The position numbers and the translations under genes are program-made. DNA of 64,000 nt from Paraburkholderia phytofirmans PsJN (GTDB lineage: Bacteria > Pseudomonadota > Gammaproteobacteria > Burkholderiales > Burkholderiaceae). How positions within the stretch are numbered: the first letter of the stretch is position 1; every line of letters begins with the position of its first letter. The stretch is taken from NCBI RefSeq assembly GCF_000020125.1, contig NC_010676.1, forward strand, positions 558,001 to 622,000, in the 5' to 3' direction. Positions 24,914-34,396 of this stretch are shown here, piece after piece. The notes beneath the pieces were generated by a model. The model was given only the letters and a program-made list of their open reading frames with translations, was not told the origin of the DNA and made no database searches.

Positions 24914-26700
24914 GCCGTTTTCTCCATCAGTGTGCGTACGCGATCCGCAGCTGTCCTGAACGGTTCGATGCCTGCCCGTCGAACCGTTTCGACGAACGAC
25001 TCGCGCCGCCCGCCAACGGCCGCCCGAATGTCGAGATAGGCAGACAGCAGCGCGTCGATGACCTCCGGCACCTCAGCGGCGGAAAACGACGGGCCGATGA
25101 CCTTGCCCGCCTGCGCGCGACCACTGGCGTGCGAGCCGTCCGAGCCGCCCAACGTCACCTGGTACCATTCCTTGCCATCCTTGTCGACCCCGAGGATGCC
25201 GATGTGCCCGCTATGATGATGGCCGCACGAATTGATGCAGCCGCTGATATGCAGATCGATATCGCCGATGTCATTGAGTTCGTCCAGATCCTGATAGCGC
25301 TCGGTAATCGCCTCGGCAACCGGAATGGAACGGGCATTGGCGAGCGCACAGAAATCGCCACCCGGGCAGGCGATCATGTCGGTCAGCAGATTCACGTTGG
25401 CGCTCGCGAGTCCCGCCTCGCGCGCGGCTTGCCAGAGCGGCAGGAGGTCGTTGACATGCACCCACGGCAACACGACGTTCTGCGTGTGGGTGACGCGCGC
25501 TTCGCCCGCCGAGAACCGCTCGGCCAGGTCGGCCACGCGATCGAGCTGTTCCGCCGATGCATCGCCGGGTGCTTGCAGAAGCCGTTTGAACGAGAGCGTG
25601 ACGATCCGCAAGCGCTGGTTCCTGTGCGGCGAGACATTGCGCTGGAGCCAGCGTTCGAATTGCGGCGTCTCGAGCGCTACGGCGTTCGACGTTGCGATCG
25701 CTTCGAGGTCGATCGGCGCATCCACGGAAGGCCTGGAGGGTAGAGCGAAGCACGCGCTGACGCGTTCGAGTTCCGCCAGCGGAATCGTATGCGGACCGCC
25801 GTCGTGCTCGACAATCTGGCGGAACTCTTCTTCGACGCCGTCGATGTAACGTTGACCTTCCGCCTTCACCAGAATCTTGATCCGCGCCTTGTACTTATTG
25901 TCGCGGCGTCCGTACTGGTTGTAGACGCGCACCACCGCTTCGATGTAATTCATGATGTGCTGCCATGGCAAAAACTCGCGCAGCACAGTGCCGATCACGG
26001 GAGTGCGGCCCATGCCGCCGCCCACCGTGACGCGAAATCCCAGCTCGCCCGCTTCGTTTCGCAGCAGACGAAGGCCGACGTCATGCCAGTCCGTCGCGGC
26101 GCGGTCTTCGCTCGCGCCGGTGATCGCGATCTTGAACTTGCGCGGCAGGAACGCGAACTCGGGATGGAGGGTCGTCCATTGCCGCATGATTTCAGCGAAC
26201 GGACGCGGGTCGGCAATTTCGTCGGGCGCAACGCCCGCGCGTTCGTCGCAGGAAATGTTGCGGATGCAATTGCCGCTGGTCTGAATGCCGTGCATGTCCA
26301 CGCTGGCGAGCAAGTCCATCACGTCCGCGGCTTTCGAGAGCGGAATCCAGTTGAACTGCACGTTGGTGCGCGTCGTGAAATGCGCATAGTTCGTGGGCAG
26401 GCGGACGGTGCCGAGCTTGCGCTGCGCCTCGCTGGCAAGGCGGTAGACCTCGGCCTCCGGCTCGTCGTATTCGCGTGCAATCCGGGCGAGCATGCGCAAC
26501 TGCCTGCTCGACAACTCGCCGTAGGGGATCGCCACGCGCAGCATCGGCGCATGCCGTTGCACGTACCAGCCGTTCTGAAGACGCAACGGACGAAAGTCGT
26601 CCTCGCTCAGCTTGCCGGACTGCCAGCGTTCGAGCTGGTCGCGAAACTGCGCAGCGCGGCTGCGCACGAATGATTGGTCAAACTCGGTGTATTGGTACAT
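24910..26700 (-). CDS. cysI: Sulfite reductase haemoprotein (sirohaem, 4Fe-4S)
   Basis: 596 residues from MYQYTEFDQSF. The four ligands of the 4Fe-4S/sirohaem centre are visible: CPGGDFC (Cys445, Cys451) and CINSC (Cys488, Cys492), and both halves of the duplicated ferredoxin-like fold are present (TNYAHFTTRTNVQFNWI and VTHTQNVVLPWVHV). It reduces sulfite to sulfide with six electrons. The usual beta-proteobacterial cluster continues with cysH, cysD and cysN after DUF934; here an HxlR regulator follows instead, suggesting a second, separately regulated copy or a rearranged locus. Confidence 0.9.
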   Translation of the reverse strand: MYQYTEFDQSFVRSRAAQFRDQLERWQSGKLSEDDFRPLRLQNGWYVQRHAPMLRVAIPYGELSSRQLRMLARIAREYDEPEAEVYRLASEAQRKLGTVRLPTNYAHFTTRTNVQFNWIPLSKAADVMDLLASVDMHGIQTSGNCIRNISCDERAGVAPDEIADPRPFAEIMRQWTTLHPEFAFLPRKFKIAITGASEDRAATDWHDVGLRLLRNEAGELGFRVTVGGGMGRTPVIGTVLREFLPWQHIMNYIEAVVRVYNQYGRRDNKYKARIKILVKAEGQRYIDGVEEEFRQIVEHDGGPHTIPLAELERVSACFALPSRPSVDAPIDLEAIATSNAVALETPQFERWLQRNVSPHRNQRLRIVTLSFKRLLQAPGDASAEQLDRVADLAERFSAGEARVTHTQNVVLPWVHVNDLLPLWQAAREAGLASANVNLLTDMIACPGGDFCALANARSIPVAEAITERYQDLDELNDIGDIDLHISGCINSCGHHHSGHIGILGVDKDGKEWYQVTLGGSDGSHASGRAQAGKVIGPSFSAAEVPEVIDALLSAYLDIRAAVGGRRESFVETVRRAGIEPFRTAADRVRTLMEKTA

Positions 26701-26841
26701 GGTCCGGTGCGATGACCGCCCTACATGGCGCAGTCTGGCTGAGCGTCGGTTTCGTTGGAAGGAGCCGCGGTTGCGTCGGCATCGACACATGACGTGCCGC
26801 GCCGATTCGAGGGCTTCTGGCGAACGATAGAGGCAATGGCG

Positions 26842-26872
26842 GCCGCTGAAAAGCAGCAGATGCCGCTGAAAA
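26842..26872. promoter_or_regulatory. Phased direct repeats upstream of cysI
   Basis: GCCGCTGAAAA occurs at 26842-26852 and again at 26862-26872, a 20-bp period (two helical turns), about 140-170 bp ahead of the cysI start. Such spacing suits a dimeric activator such as a LysR-type protein. The rest of 26701-27028 carries no recognisable gene; it must also hold the promoter of the divergent DUF2970 gene. Confidence 0.45.
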
Positions 26873-27028
26873 CACGCTAGCAGATAGTGAGCGAACCGGC
26901 GGCCCGCGAGCCGGACAGAAGCGCAAGACTGCTGGGCTGGAATTGATCGCAACTGCTACTGTTTTGGGTGAGCAGACGGGTTCAGACTATCGCGTGAGAT
27001 ACAACAACCCTGCCTTGAAGGTGACGCG

Positions 27029-27217
27029 ATGGACCTCTTGAAGATGACGCGAATCGTACTGTGGAGTTTTTTTGGCATTCGCCGCGGCGCCTCGCATCAG
27101 GCCGACATGGCGGGCGTCAAGCTTCCCCTGCTGCCGCTGGTCGCGGTAGTTCTCGCCGCCGGATTCGGCGCGACGCTGTTCGCACTCGCGCGGCTTGCGG
27201 TCAACGTGGCGCATTGA
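27029..27217 (+). CDS. DUF2970 small membrane protein
   Basis: 62 residues, starting MDLLKMTRIVLWSFFGIRRG with GAAGGTG upstream. The pattern of an amphipathic start with WSFFGIR, a short basic loop, then one transmembrane helix (LPLLPLVAVVLAAGFGATLF, about 33-56) is the DUF2970 signature. The function is unknown. It diverges from cysI; the family is often found near redox genes but nothing here fixes a role. Confidence 0.75.
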   Translation: MDLLKMTRIVLWSFFGIRRGASHQADMAGVKLPLLPLVAVVLAAGFGATLFALARLAVNVAH

Positions 27218-27249
27218 CGCCTGCGGTGTGCTCACAGGGAGCGCGTGTT

Positions 27250-28665
27250 TTATCGGCTCGCCTGCTCGAGCAGCGAGGCCAGTGTTTGGACAGCGCTCTC
27301 CGTGTTGTCGCTCCACGGATGACCGAAGTTCAAGCGGATATGATTCCGGAATTCGTGCCGCGCGGAGAAGATCGGACCCGGCGCGATGCTGATGCCGTTC
27401 TCTAGCGCAAGGCGGTGCAATTGCATCGCGTCGACATGCGACGGCAGCCGCAGCCACAGAAAATAGCCTCCGGACGGCAGCGTCCAATGCGAATCCTCCG
27501 GCATGTAGCGGCGCAGCGCGGTGTCCATCGAGGCGAGTTGATTGCGGAACGCGCCGCGCAGTTTCCGCAGATGCTTGTCGTACCCGCCGTGCTGAAGATA
27601 GTCCGCTATCGCTGCCTGCGCGGGAATGCTGGCCGACAACGTGGTCATCAGCTTCAGGCGCTGCACCTTCTCGGCGAAGCGTCCCGCCGCGACCCATCCA
27701 ATGCGGTATCCCGGAGCGAGCGTCTTCGAAAATGAACTGCAGTGCATCACGAGCCCTTTCGTGTCGAAGGCGATGGCGGGCAGCGGGTAGGTCGCCGCGT
27801 GATGCAGTTCGCCGTACACGTCATCCTCGATAAGCGGCACGTCACGTTCGGCGAGAAGTTCGACCAGCGCTTTCTTCTTCTCCTGCGACATCGCCGCGCC
27901 GGTCGGATTCTGATAGTTGGTCATGAACCAGCATGCGCGGATAGGATGCTTGTCGAGGGCATCCGAGAGCGCTTGCAAATCGATGCCCGACACAGGATCG
28001 ACTGGAATCTCGACCGCCCGCAGATCGAGGCGCTCGATGGCCTGCAGGGCCGCATAGAATCCGGGCGACTCGATCGCGACCACGTCGCCCGGGCGCGTGA
28101 CGGCCATCAAACACAGGTTCAATGCTTCCAGCGCGCCGTTGGTGACGACAAGCTGCTCCATCGGCTGGGCAATGCCCATCCCCATGTAACGCAACGATAT
28201 CTGGCGGCGCAACGGCTCATTGCCCGGCGGAAGATCGACGACGGTGCTCCACGGACTGATCAAACGGCTCGAATGCCCGAGCGACCTGGCCAGACGCTGG
28301 AGGGGAAAAAGTTGCGGAGACGGAAAGGCCGAACCGAACGGCACCACATTGGGATGCTTCGCGGCTTCGAGCACCGAGAAAACGAGATCGCTGATCTCGA
28401 CCTTGGCGGATTCCAGAGCGGCTGGCGGTTGGGGCGCCGGTTTGTGTTCGAGCGCGGCGCCCGGCGCGACGTAGTAGCCCGAGCGTTCGCGTGCTCGAAT
28501 CAAGCCCCACTCTTCGAGCAGATAATAGGCACGAAACACGGTGGACTGGCTCACGCCGTGCTGTGTGGTGAGATGCCGCAGCGACGGCATACGCGAGCCG
28601 ACTGGCCGGCTGCCCGAGCGAATTTCATCGGCCATGGTGTTGGCCAGCATTTCGAAGCGTTTCAT
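27250..28665 (-). CDS. MocR-type GntR/aminotransferase regulator
   Basis: 471 residues. An N-terminal GntR winged helix (MPSLRHLTTQHGVSQSTVFRAYYLLEEWGLI spans about 26-56) is fused to a fold-type I PLP aminotransferase domain with VTNGALEALNLCL, TNYQNPTGAAMS, EDDVYGEL and the Schiff-base lysine in SFSKTLAPGYRIGW. Proteins like this bind PLP and an amino compound and regulate transcription rather than catalyse. The gene is separate from gabDT by a terminator and may act elsewhere, for example on pyridoxine or amino acid genes. Target unknown. Confidence 0.85.
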   Translation of the reverse strand: MKRFEMLANTMADEIRSGSRPVGSRMPSLRHLTTQHGVSQSTVFRAYYLLEEWGLIRARERSGYYVAPGAALEHKPAPQPPAALESAKVEISDLVFSVLEAAKHPNVVPFGSAFPSPQLFPLQRLARSLGHSSRLISPWSTVVDLPPGNEPLRRQISLRYMGMGIAQPMEQLVVTNGALEALNLCLMAVTRPGDVVAIESPGFYAALQAIERLDLRAVEIPVDPVSGIDLQALSDALDKHPIRACWFMTNYQNPTGAAMSQEKKKALVELLAERDVPLIEDDVYGELHHAATYPLPAIAFDTKGLVMHCSSFSKTLAPGYRIGWVAAGRFAEKVQRLKLMTTLSASIPAQAAIADYLQHGGYDKHLRKLRGAFRNQLASMDTALRRYMPEDSHWTLPSGGYFLWLRLPSHVDAMQLHRLALENGISIAPGPIFSARHEFRNHIRLNFGHPWSDNTESAVQTLASLLEQASR

Positions 28666-28820
28666 TTAACGGTCGTTATTCGGCTGCGTACACCGCGGTC
28701 AAGTGCCGCAATTGTGCCAGCAGTTTAACGACAGGCTTGGCGGAATGGGGATCCGTTTATGTTCCCGGCGTCACAGCGGACGTTGCCACTACACAGCGGC
28801 TCAGTCGCCGTAGAGCCGAC

Positions 28821-28856
28821 AAAAAAACGGCCACGCCGGATATGCCGACGTGGCCG
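28821..28856 (-). terminator. Rho-independent terminator of the gabTD operon
   Basis: CGGCCACG at 28828-28835 pairs with CGTGGCCG at 28849-28856 around a 13-nt loop; on the minus strand this is followed by seven T residues (28827 to 28821). It lies about 30 nt past the gabD stop. The rest of 28666-28820 is the promoter side of the MocR gene. Confidence 0.85.
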
Positions 28857-28886
28857 CTTCTCACTTTCTCATTTCAAACTGTGCGT

Positions 28887-30347
28887 TCAGATCCCGCCGA
28901 CGCACAGGTACTTGATCACCACGTAATCGTCGATGCCGTAATGCGAACCTTCGCGACCCAGGCCCGATTGCTTGACGCCGCCGAACGGCGCAACTTCGTT
29001 CGAGATGAGGCCCGTGTTGATGCCGACCATGCCGTATTCGAGCGCTTCCGCGACACGCCAGACGCGGCCGATATCGCGGCTATAGAAGTACGACGCGAGG
29101 CCGAACTCGGTGTCGTTGGCGAGGCGGATCACTTCTTCATCCGACGAGAAACGGAACAGCGGCGCGAGCGGCCCGAAGGTTTCGTCGCGTGCCACCTTCA
29201 TGGCGGGCGTGACATCCGCGAGCACGGTCGGCTCGAAGAAACCGTGACCGAGCGCGTGACGCTTGCCGCCGGTAACGATGCGCGCGCCTTTGGCAAGCGC
29301 GTCTTCGATATGCGACTCGACCTTGAGCACCGCCGCGTCGTTGATCAGCGGACCTTGAGTTACACCGTCTTCGGTGCCACGGCCAACTTTGAGCTGTTCG
29401 ACGGCGACGCGCAGTTTTTCCGCGAACGCGTCATAGACCTTGTCGTGCACATAGAAACGGTTCGTGCACACGCAGGTCTGCCCGCTATTGCGATACTTCG
29501 ATGCAATCGCGCCGGCCACCGCGGCGTCCAGATCCGCGTCGTCGAATACGATGAACGGCGCGTTGCCGCCGAGTTCGAGCGAGACCTTCTTGACCGTCGG
29601 CGCGCACTGCGCCATAAGCAAACGGCCGACCGGCGTCGAGCCCGTGAACGACAGCTTGCGCACAATCGGATTGCCCGTCATTTCCGCGCCGATCGCTTTC
29701 GGCTCGCCGGTCACGACGTTGAACACGCCGCGCGGCACGCCCGCGCGTTCGGCCAGCACCGCGAGCGCGAGCGCGGAGAGCGGCGTGGCTTCAGCCGGTT
29801 TGACGATGATTGGGCAGCCCGCCGCGAGCGCCGGGCCGACCTTGCGCGTGATCATCGCGGCCGGGAAATTCCACGGTGTAATGGCCGCGCAAACGCCGAT
29901 CGGCTCTTTCGTCACGACGATGCGTTTGTCGCTGGCCGGCGTCGGGATCGTGTCGCCGTTCACGCGCTTGCCTTCTTCCGCGAACCATTCGAGGAACGAC
30001 GCGGCGTACTGGATTTCGCCCTTGGCTTCGGCGAGCGGCTTGCCCTGTTCCGTGGTGAGGATCTTCGCCAGATCGTCGGCGTTCTCCATCATCAGGTCGT
30101 GCCATTTGCGCAGGATCACCGCACGCTGCTTCGCGGTCGTGGCGCGCCATGCGGGCCACGCGGCGTTGGCCGTGTCGATGGCGCGGCGGGTTTCCGCCGT
30201 GCCCATGCGCGGCACTGTTGCAATCGTTTCGCCCGTGGCGGGGTTTTTTACTTCGAAGGTCGTGCCGTCGTCGGCGCCTTGCCATTCGCCCGCGATGTAC
30301 GCGTGGCTCTTCAGCAGCGACGGGTCTTTCAAGCTCAACGTGGTCAT
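28887..30347 (-). CDS. gabD: Succinate-semialdehyde dehydrogenase
   Basis: 486 residues, with AAGGAAACCCAC ahead of the ATG. Aldehyde dehydrogenase hallmarks: ITPWNFPAAMITRK (cofactor), FTGSTPVGRLL, catalytic Glu in LELGGNAPFIVF and catalytic Cys in NSGQTCVCTNRFYV, then ETFGPLAPLFRF. The CVCTNRFYV form is typical of GabD, which oxidises succinate semialdehyde to succinate with NAD(P), the second step of GABA degradation. Only 10 nt separate it from gabT upstream. Confidence 0.95.
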   Translation of the reverse strand: MTTLSLKDPSLLKSHAYIAGEWQGADDGTTFEVKNPATGETIATVPRMGTAETRRAIDTANAAWPAWRATTAKQRAVILRKWHDLMMENADDLAKILTTEQGKPLAEAKGEIQYAASFLEWFAEEGKRVNGDTIPTPASDKRIVVTKEPIGVCAAITPWNFPAAMITRKVGPALAAGCPIIVKPAEATPLSALALAVLAERAGVPRGVFNVVTGEPKAIGAEMTGNPIVRKLSFTGSTPVGRLLMAQCAPTVKKVSLELGGNAPFIVFDDADLDAAVAGAIASKYRNSGQTCVCTNRFYVHDKVYDAFAEKLRVAVEQLKVGRGTEDGVTQGPLINDAAVLKVESHIEDALAKGARIVTGGKRHALGHGFFEPTVLADVTPAMKVARDETFGPLAPLFRFSSDEEVIRLANDTEFGLASYFYSRDIGRVWRVAEALEYGMVGINTGLISNEVAPFGGVKQSGLGREGSHYGIDDYVVIKYLCVGGI

Positions 30348-30357
30348 GTGGGTTTCC

Positions 30358-31641
30358 TTAGGCCGCGACGGTGACGCTGTCCTTGATCACGTCTTCGAGA
30401 ATCGCCATGGCTTCGTCGAAGACCGCGTCCTGAATCGTCAGCGGGAACAGGAAGCGCACCACGTTCGAATACACGCCGCACACCAGCAGCAGCAAGCCGC
30501 GTTCGAGGGCGCGCGTCTGCACGCGCTTGGTGAACTCCGCATCCGGCTCCGTGCCGCCGGCCTTGCAGAATTCGACGGCGACCATGCCGCCGGGGCCGCG
30601 CACGTCGGCGATTTGCGGCACGTCGCTTTGCAGCGCGATTAGCTTGGCCTTGACGCGGTCACCCAGCAGCGTGGCGCGCTCGCAGAGCTTCTCTTCGTCG
30701 ATGATATCGAGCACCGCATGCGCGGCGGCAACCGCCAGAGGATTGCCTGCATACGTGCCACCCAGACCGCCAGGCGCCGCGGCGTCCATCACATCGGCGC
30801 GGCCGATCACGCCCGATAGCGGCATGCCGCCCGCAAGACTCTTGGCGACCGTCATCAGGTCGGGCACCACGTCGTAGTGATGCATGGCGAACAGCTTGCC
30901 GGTACGCGCAAAGCCCGTTTGCACTTCGTCGGCGATCAGCAGAATGCCGTGTTCGTTGCACAGCTTGCGCAGCGCGCGCACGAATTCGGCCGGCGCCGGA
31001 TAGAAGCCGCCTTCGCCCTGAACCGGTTCGAAGATGATCGCGGCCACGCGCTTCGGATCGATGTCGGCCTTGAACAGGAATTCGATGGCCTTCAGCGAGT
31101 CGGCCGTGGTTACGCCGTGCAGCGGATTCGGGAACGGCGCATGGAACACGTCCGACGGGAACGGACCGAAGCCGATCTTGTACGGCGCGACCTTGCCGGT
31201 CAGCGCCATGCCCATCAGCGTGCGGCCGTGGAAACCGCCGGTGAAAGCGATCACACCCGGACGGCCGGTGGCGGCGCGGGCGATCTTGATGGCGTTTTCG
31301 ACGGCTTCGGCGCCGGTCGTGAAGAACGCGGTTTTCTTCGGATGGTCGCCGGGCGCGCGCTCGTTGAGTTTTTCAGCCAGCTCGACATACGACGCGTACG
31401 GCACGATCTGATAAGCCGTGTGGGTGAAATGATCGAGCTGATCGCGGATCGCGGCGAGGATCTTCGGGTGGCGGTGGCCCGTGTTGCACACTGCAATGCC
31501 AGCGGCGAAGTCGATGAAACGGCGGCCTTCGACGTCCCACAGTTCCGCGTTCTCGGCGCGCTCGGCGTAGAAATCGCACATCACTCCGACGCCGCGCGGC
31601 GTGGCGGCGTCTTTGCGGCTTTTCAATTCTGCGTTCTTCAT
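30358..31641 (-). CDS. gabT: 4-aminobutyrate aminotransferase
   Basis: 427 residues of the class III (omega) aminotransferase family: FAAGIAVCNTGHRHPK, FFTTGAEAVENAIKIAR, FTGGFHGRT, DEVQTGFARTGKLFA and the PLP lysine in TVAKSLAGGMPLSGV. It transfers the amino group of GABA to 2-oxoglutarate giving succinate semialdehyde, which gabD then oxidises. The divergent MocR-type gabR beside it supports this assignment over other omega-aminotransferases. Confidence 0.93.
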   Translation of the reverse strand: MKNAELKSRKDAATPRGVGVMCDFYAERAENAELWDVEGRRFIDFAAGIAVCNTGHRHPKILAAIRDQLDHFTHTAYQIVPYASYVELAEKLNERAPGDHPKKTAFFTTGAEAVENAIKIARAATGRPGVIAFTGGFHGRTLMGMALTGKVAPYKIGFGPFPSDVFHAPFPNPLHGVTTADSLKAIEFLFKADIDPKRVAAIIFEPVQGEGGFYPAPAEFVRALRKLCNEHGILLIADEVQTGFARTGKLFAMHHYDVVPDLMTVAKSLAGGMPLSGVIGRADVMDAAAPGGLGGTYAGNPLAVAAAHAVLDIIDEEKLCERATLLGDRVKAKLIALQSDVPQIADVRGPGGMVAVEFCKAGGTEPDAEFTKRVQTRALERGLLLLVCGVYSNVVRFLFPLTIQDAVFDEAMAILEDVIKDSVTVAA

Positions 31642-31705
31642 GGTTATCTCCTTCGCTCCTCGGTTTTTGCGGACGCCGCGCGCTCAGCGCAGCATATGCA
31701 GCGAC

Positions 31706-31760
31706 TATAATGAGATTTGGCTCTTAACTTCAGAGCCATTTCAATAAAAATGTAGGAGCC
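31706..31760. promoter_or_regulatory. gabT / gabR control region with candidate GabR sites
   Basis: A perfect TATAAT lies at 31706-31711. TGGCTCT at 31718-31724 is mirrored by AGAGCCA at 31732-31738 with a 7-nt spacer, and a related GGAGCCA follows at about 31756-31762, just before the gabR ATG. Inverted and direct AGAGCCA-like elements in the gabT-gabR gap are good candidates for GabR binding. Confidence 0.55.
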
Positions 31761-31764
31761 AATC

Positions 31765-33270
31765 ATGCGCGCGAGCGTTTTGTCCGACTGGCTGGCCCAG
31801 CGCCTCGATCGGGGCAACGGTCAGCCGATTTATCGTCAGTTGCACCGGCTGTTGCAGCAGGCGATCCTGTCGCGCGAATTGCCGCCGGGCAGCAAGGTGC
31901 CGTCGTCGCGCTTGTTGGCGCAGGAGTTGGGCATTGGGCGCAACACTGTCACGCAGGTGTATGAGCAACTCGTACTCGAAGGGTATGTCAGTTCGGCGAC
32001 CGGGCGCGGCACGTTTGTCGCCGATAGCGCGCCGGACGAGATCGTCGGTGTGCCCGACGCCGAGGCGCCCGCCGCGCGTTCCGAGCCGGCGCCGCAGCAG
32101 GCGCGGCGCGCGCTGTCCACGCGCGGCGCGCGGCTAATTGCGGGAGCGGGTGTGTCCAAGCGGCAGTGGGGCGCGTTCATGCCTGGCGTGCCCGACGTCA
32201 CGAAGTTTCCGGCGCGCGTCTGGAGCCGTCTGCACAATAAATATTGGCGGCGGCTGCGCCCGGACCTGCTGACGTATGCGCCGGGTGGCGGCCTGGCTTC
32301 GCTGCGGCATGCGCTGGCGGACTATCTGCGCACTTCGCGCTCAGTGCGCTGCACGCCGGAGCAGATCATCATCACGACCGGGATTCACCAGTCGGTCGAT
32401 CTGGCCGTGCGCCTGCTATCCGATCCTGGCGACGTGATCTGGACCGAAGACCCGTGTTATTGGGGCGTGCGCAGCGTGCTGCACGTGTCGGGTCTGGAAT
32501 CGCGGCCGATCGCCGTCGACGAGGAAGGCATCAATCCTTCCGCCGACGACCTCGCGCAGCCGCCGAAACTGATGCTCGTCACGCCTTCGCACCAATATCC
32601 GCTCGGCATGGTGATGAGTCTCGCGCGACGCCGCATGCTGCTCGAATACGCGCGGCAGAACCTGTGCTGGATCATCGAGGACGATTACGACAGCGAATAC
32701 CGCTATGGCAGCAGGCCGTTGGCTTCGCTGCAAGGTCTGGATACGTCGGGGCAGGTGATTTACGTGGGCAGCTTCGGCAAGACGTTGTTTCCGGGGTTGC
32801 GCATCGGCTACCTCGTGGTGCCGGAAGCGCTGGCGGAGAGCTTTGCCACTGCGAGCGCCGAGTTGTATCGCGAGGGGCAACTGCTGCAGCAGGCGATGCT
32901 CGCGGAGTTCATCGCCGAAGGTCATTTCACGTCGCATATCCGCAAGATGCGCACGCTGTACGGACAACGCAGGCAGACGCTGCTGGATGCCGCCGCGCAG
33001 CGTTACGGCGACGCGTTGCCCGCAGTCGGCGGCGACGCCGGTTTGCATCTAGTAATGCAGTTGCCTGATGGCACCGATGACCGGCGGGTGGCGGCTGCGG
33101 CGTTGGAGCGCAATATCGTCGTGCGGCCGTTGTCGGGCTACTACGCGCAGCCGGCGTTGGCGCCGTCGGGTTTGCTGATCGGCTACGCGTGCGTGCCGGA
33201 TGAGGAAATCGCGCCGGCTTTCAACACGCTGGCTGACGCGATCGATGCGACGTTGCCGGAGTTTGTGTGA
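31765..33270 (+). CDS. gabR: GabR-like MocR-family regulator of GABA catabolism
   Basis: 501 residues. GntR winged helix at about 20-80 (LPPGSKVPSSRLLAQELGIG, then RNTVTQVYEQLVLEGYV), a flexible Pro/Ala linker, and an aminotransferase-like domain with TTGIHQSVDLAVRLL, LMLVTPSHQYPLGMVMS, EDDYDSEYRYGSRPL and PLP lysine in SFGKTLFPGLRIGY. It diverges from gabT, matching the usual gabR arrangement in which PLP plus GABA switch the protein to activate gabTD and repress itself. Its stop is 10 nt from the convergent EamA gene. Confidence 0.88.
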   Translation: MRASVLSDWLAQRLDRGNGQPIYRQLHRLLQQAILSRELPPGSKVPSSRLLAQELGIGRNTVTQVYEQLVLEGYVSSATGRGTFVADSAPDEIVGVPDAEAPAARSEPAPQQARRALSTRGARLIAGAGVSKRQWGAFMPGVPDVTKFPARVWSRLHNKYWRRLRPDLLTYAPGGGLASLRHALADYLRTSRSVRCTPEQIIITTGIHQSVDLAVRLLSDPGDVIWTEDPCYWGVRSVLHVSGLESRPIAVDEEGINPSADDLAQPPKLMLVTPSHQYPLGMVMSLARRRMLLEYARQNLCWIIEDDYDSEYRYGSRPLASLQGLDTSGQVIYVGSFGKTLFPGLRIGYLVVPEALAESFATASAELYREGQLLQQAMLAEFIAEGHFTSHIRKMRTLYGQRRQTLLDAAAQRYGDALPAVGGDAGLHLVMQLPDGTDDRRVAAAALERNIVVRPLSGYYAQPALAPSGLLIGYACVPDEEIAPAFNTLADAIDATLPEFV

Positions 33271-33280
33271 GGGAGTACCG

Positions 33281-34117
33281 TCAAACCCGTATCAACACCG
33301 CCCCCAACGTCACCAACGCGCACGCGACGATCCTCCGCGCGGTCAGTTTCTCCCGCATGAACAGCCAGCCGATCAGCACCGCGAAGATCGAGCTCATCTC
33401 GCGGAGCGCGGAGACCATCGCAATCGGCAGATAGCGGTACGCCTCGATGATCAGGCAGTAGGCGCTCAACGCGAGCAGGCCCGCCGCGATGCCCTTCAGC
33501 ACCATCGCCCGCCCGATAAACAGTCCCTTGGCGCCGCCGCGCCAATGCCAGGCGAGCAGAAACTGAGGGATATTCCAGATCAGATAGACCCACATGATGT
33601 AGCTCAGGCCATTGCCCGCCAGGCGCGCGCCGATGCCGTCGACCACTGAATATGTCGCGATGAAGAAACCGGTAAGAAGCGCAAACGGCACGCTCTCGCC
33701 CGAAAAGCGCATGCCGCGCCGGAACGCCAGCGAGACGATGCCGAGCGACACCAGCGCCACACCGATCGCCGCCAGCGGCTTGAGCGCTTCATGCGCGAAG
33801 ACCAGTGCGCCGACGAATACGAGCATTGGCGAAAGGCCGCGCGCAATCGGATAGATTTGCCCGAAGTCGCCGCTCTTGTACGCGCGGATCAGCGCCAGCA
33901 GATAGCCGAATTCCAGCACCACCGATGCAAAGATATACGGCCACGCCGCCGGCGCCGGCATGGGCAGCACGATCACGCCGACCGCGCTGACGGCGATATA
34001 CGGCATCGCCATCATGCCGAGCAGCCAGATGCGATCTTCGGAAAGATGCAGAAACGCGTTCCACGTAGCGTGAAGCAGCGCGGAGAGCAGCACCAGCAAA
34101 ACGACCAAGGTTTCCAT
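33281..34117 (-). CDS. EamA/DMT-family transporter
   Basis: 278 residues with ten hydrophobic helices in two five-helix repeats, the drug/metabolite transporter plan; for example YLLALIRAYKSGDFGQIYPIARGLSP closes the first repeat (helices 3-4) and ALREMSSIFAVLIGWLFMREKLTARRI the second (each quoted over residues 73-98 and 236-262 approximately). The conserved AREM-SSIFAVLIG / F-EKL pattern marks EamA domains. Substrate unknown; efflux of amino acids or metabolites is typical. The ribosome site is weak. Convergent with gabR. Confidence 0.82.
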   Translation of the reverse strand: METLVVLLVLLSALLHATWNAFLHLSEDRIWLLGMMAMPYIAVSAVGVIVLPMPAPAAWPYIFASVVLEFGYLLALIRAYKSGDFGQIYPIARGLSPMLVFVGALVFAHEALKPLAAIGVALVSLGIVSLAFRRGMRFSGESVPFALLTGFFIATYSVVDGIGARLAGNGLSYIMWVYLIWNIPQFLLAWHWRGGAKGLFIGRAMVLKGIAAGLLALSAYCLIIEAYRYLPIAMVSALREMSSIFAVLIGWLFMREKLTARRIVACALVTLGAVLIRV

Positions 34118-34396
34118 CGAAGACCGGGAGAGGAGAAGCGAAGGCCGGCGTGCGGGCCATAAGCCCGTGATTATTCCAGCAGAACGCCGGAATAGCGGAG
34201 TGGACAACTCGATCGAAGGGGTTTTATTTGGAAAATTTAGGTGATTTGTGGCGTCAAAAAGACGCTGCAAAGTTGGGCGATCCTCCGCGCATGCAGGTCG
34301 AGACGCGGTGTGCAACGGCGCGCGGCGGAAAGCCGACGAAGCCACGCTTCGCCAGACTTCCCGCCGCCGTGCCCACGTACTGTCAGGCAGTCAACT

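Noticed and set aside
28737..30374. A 545-codon plus-strand frame over gabD
   Set aside because: The opposite strand encodes a complete aldehyde dehydrogenase with catalytic residues; the plus-strand frame is a shadow.
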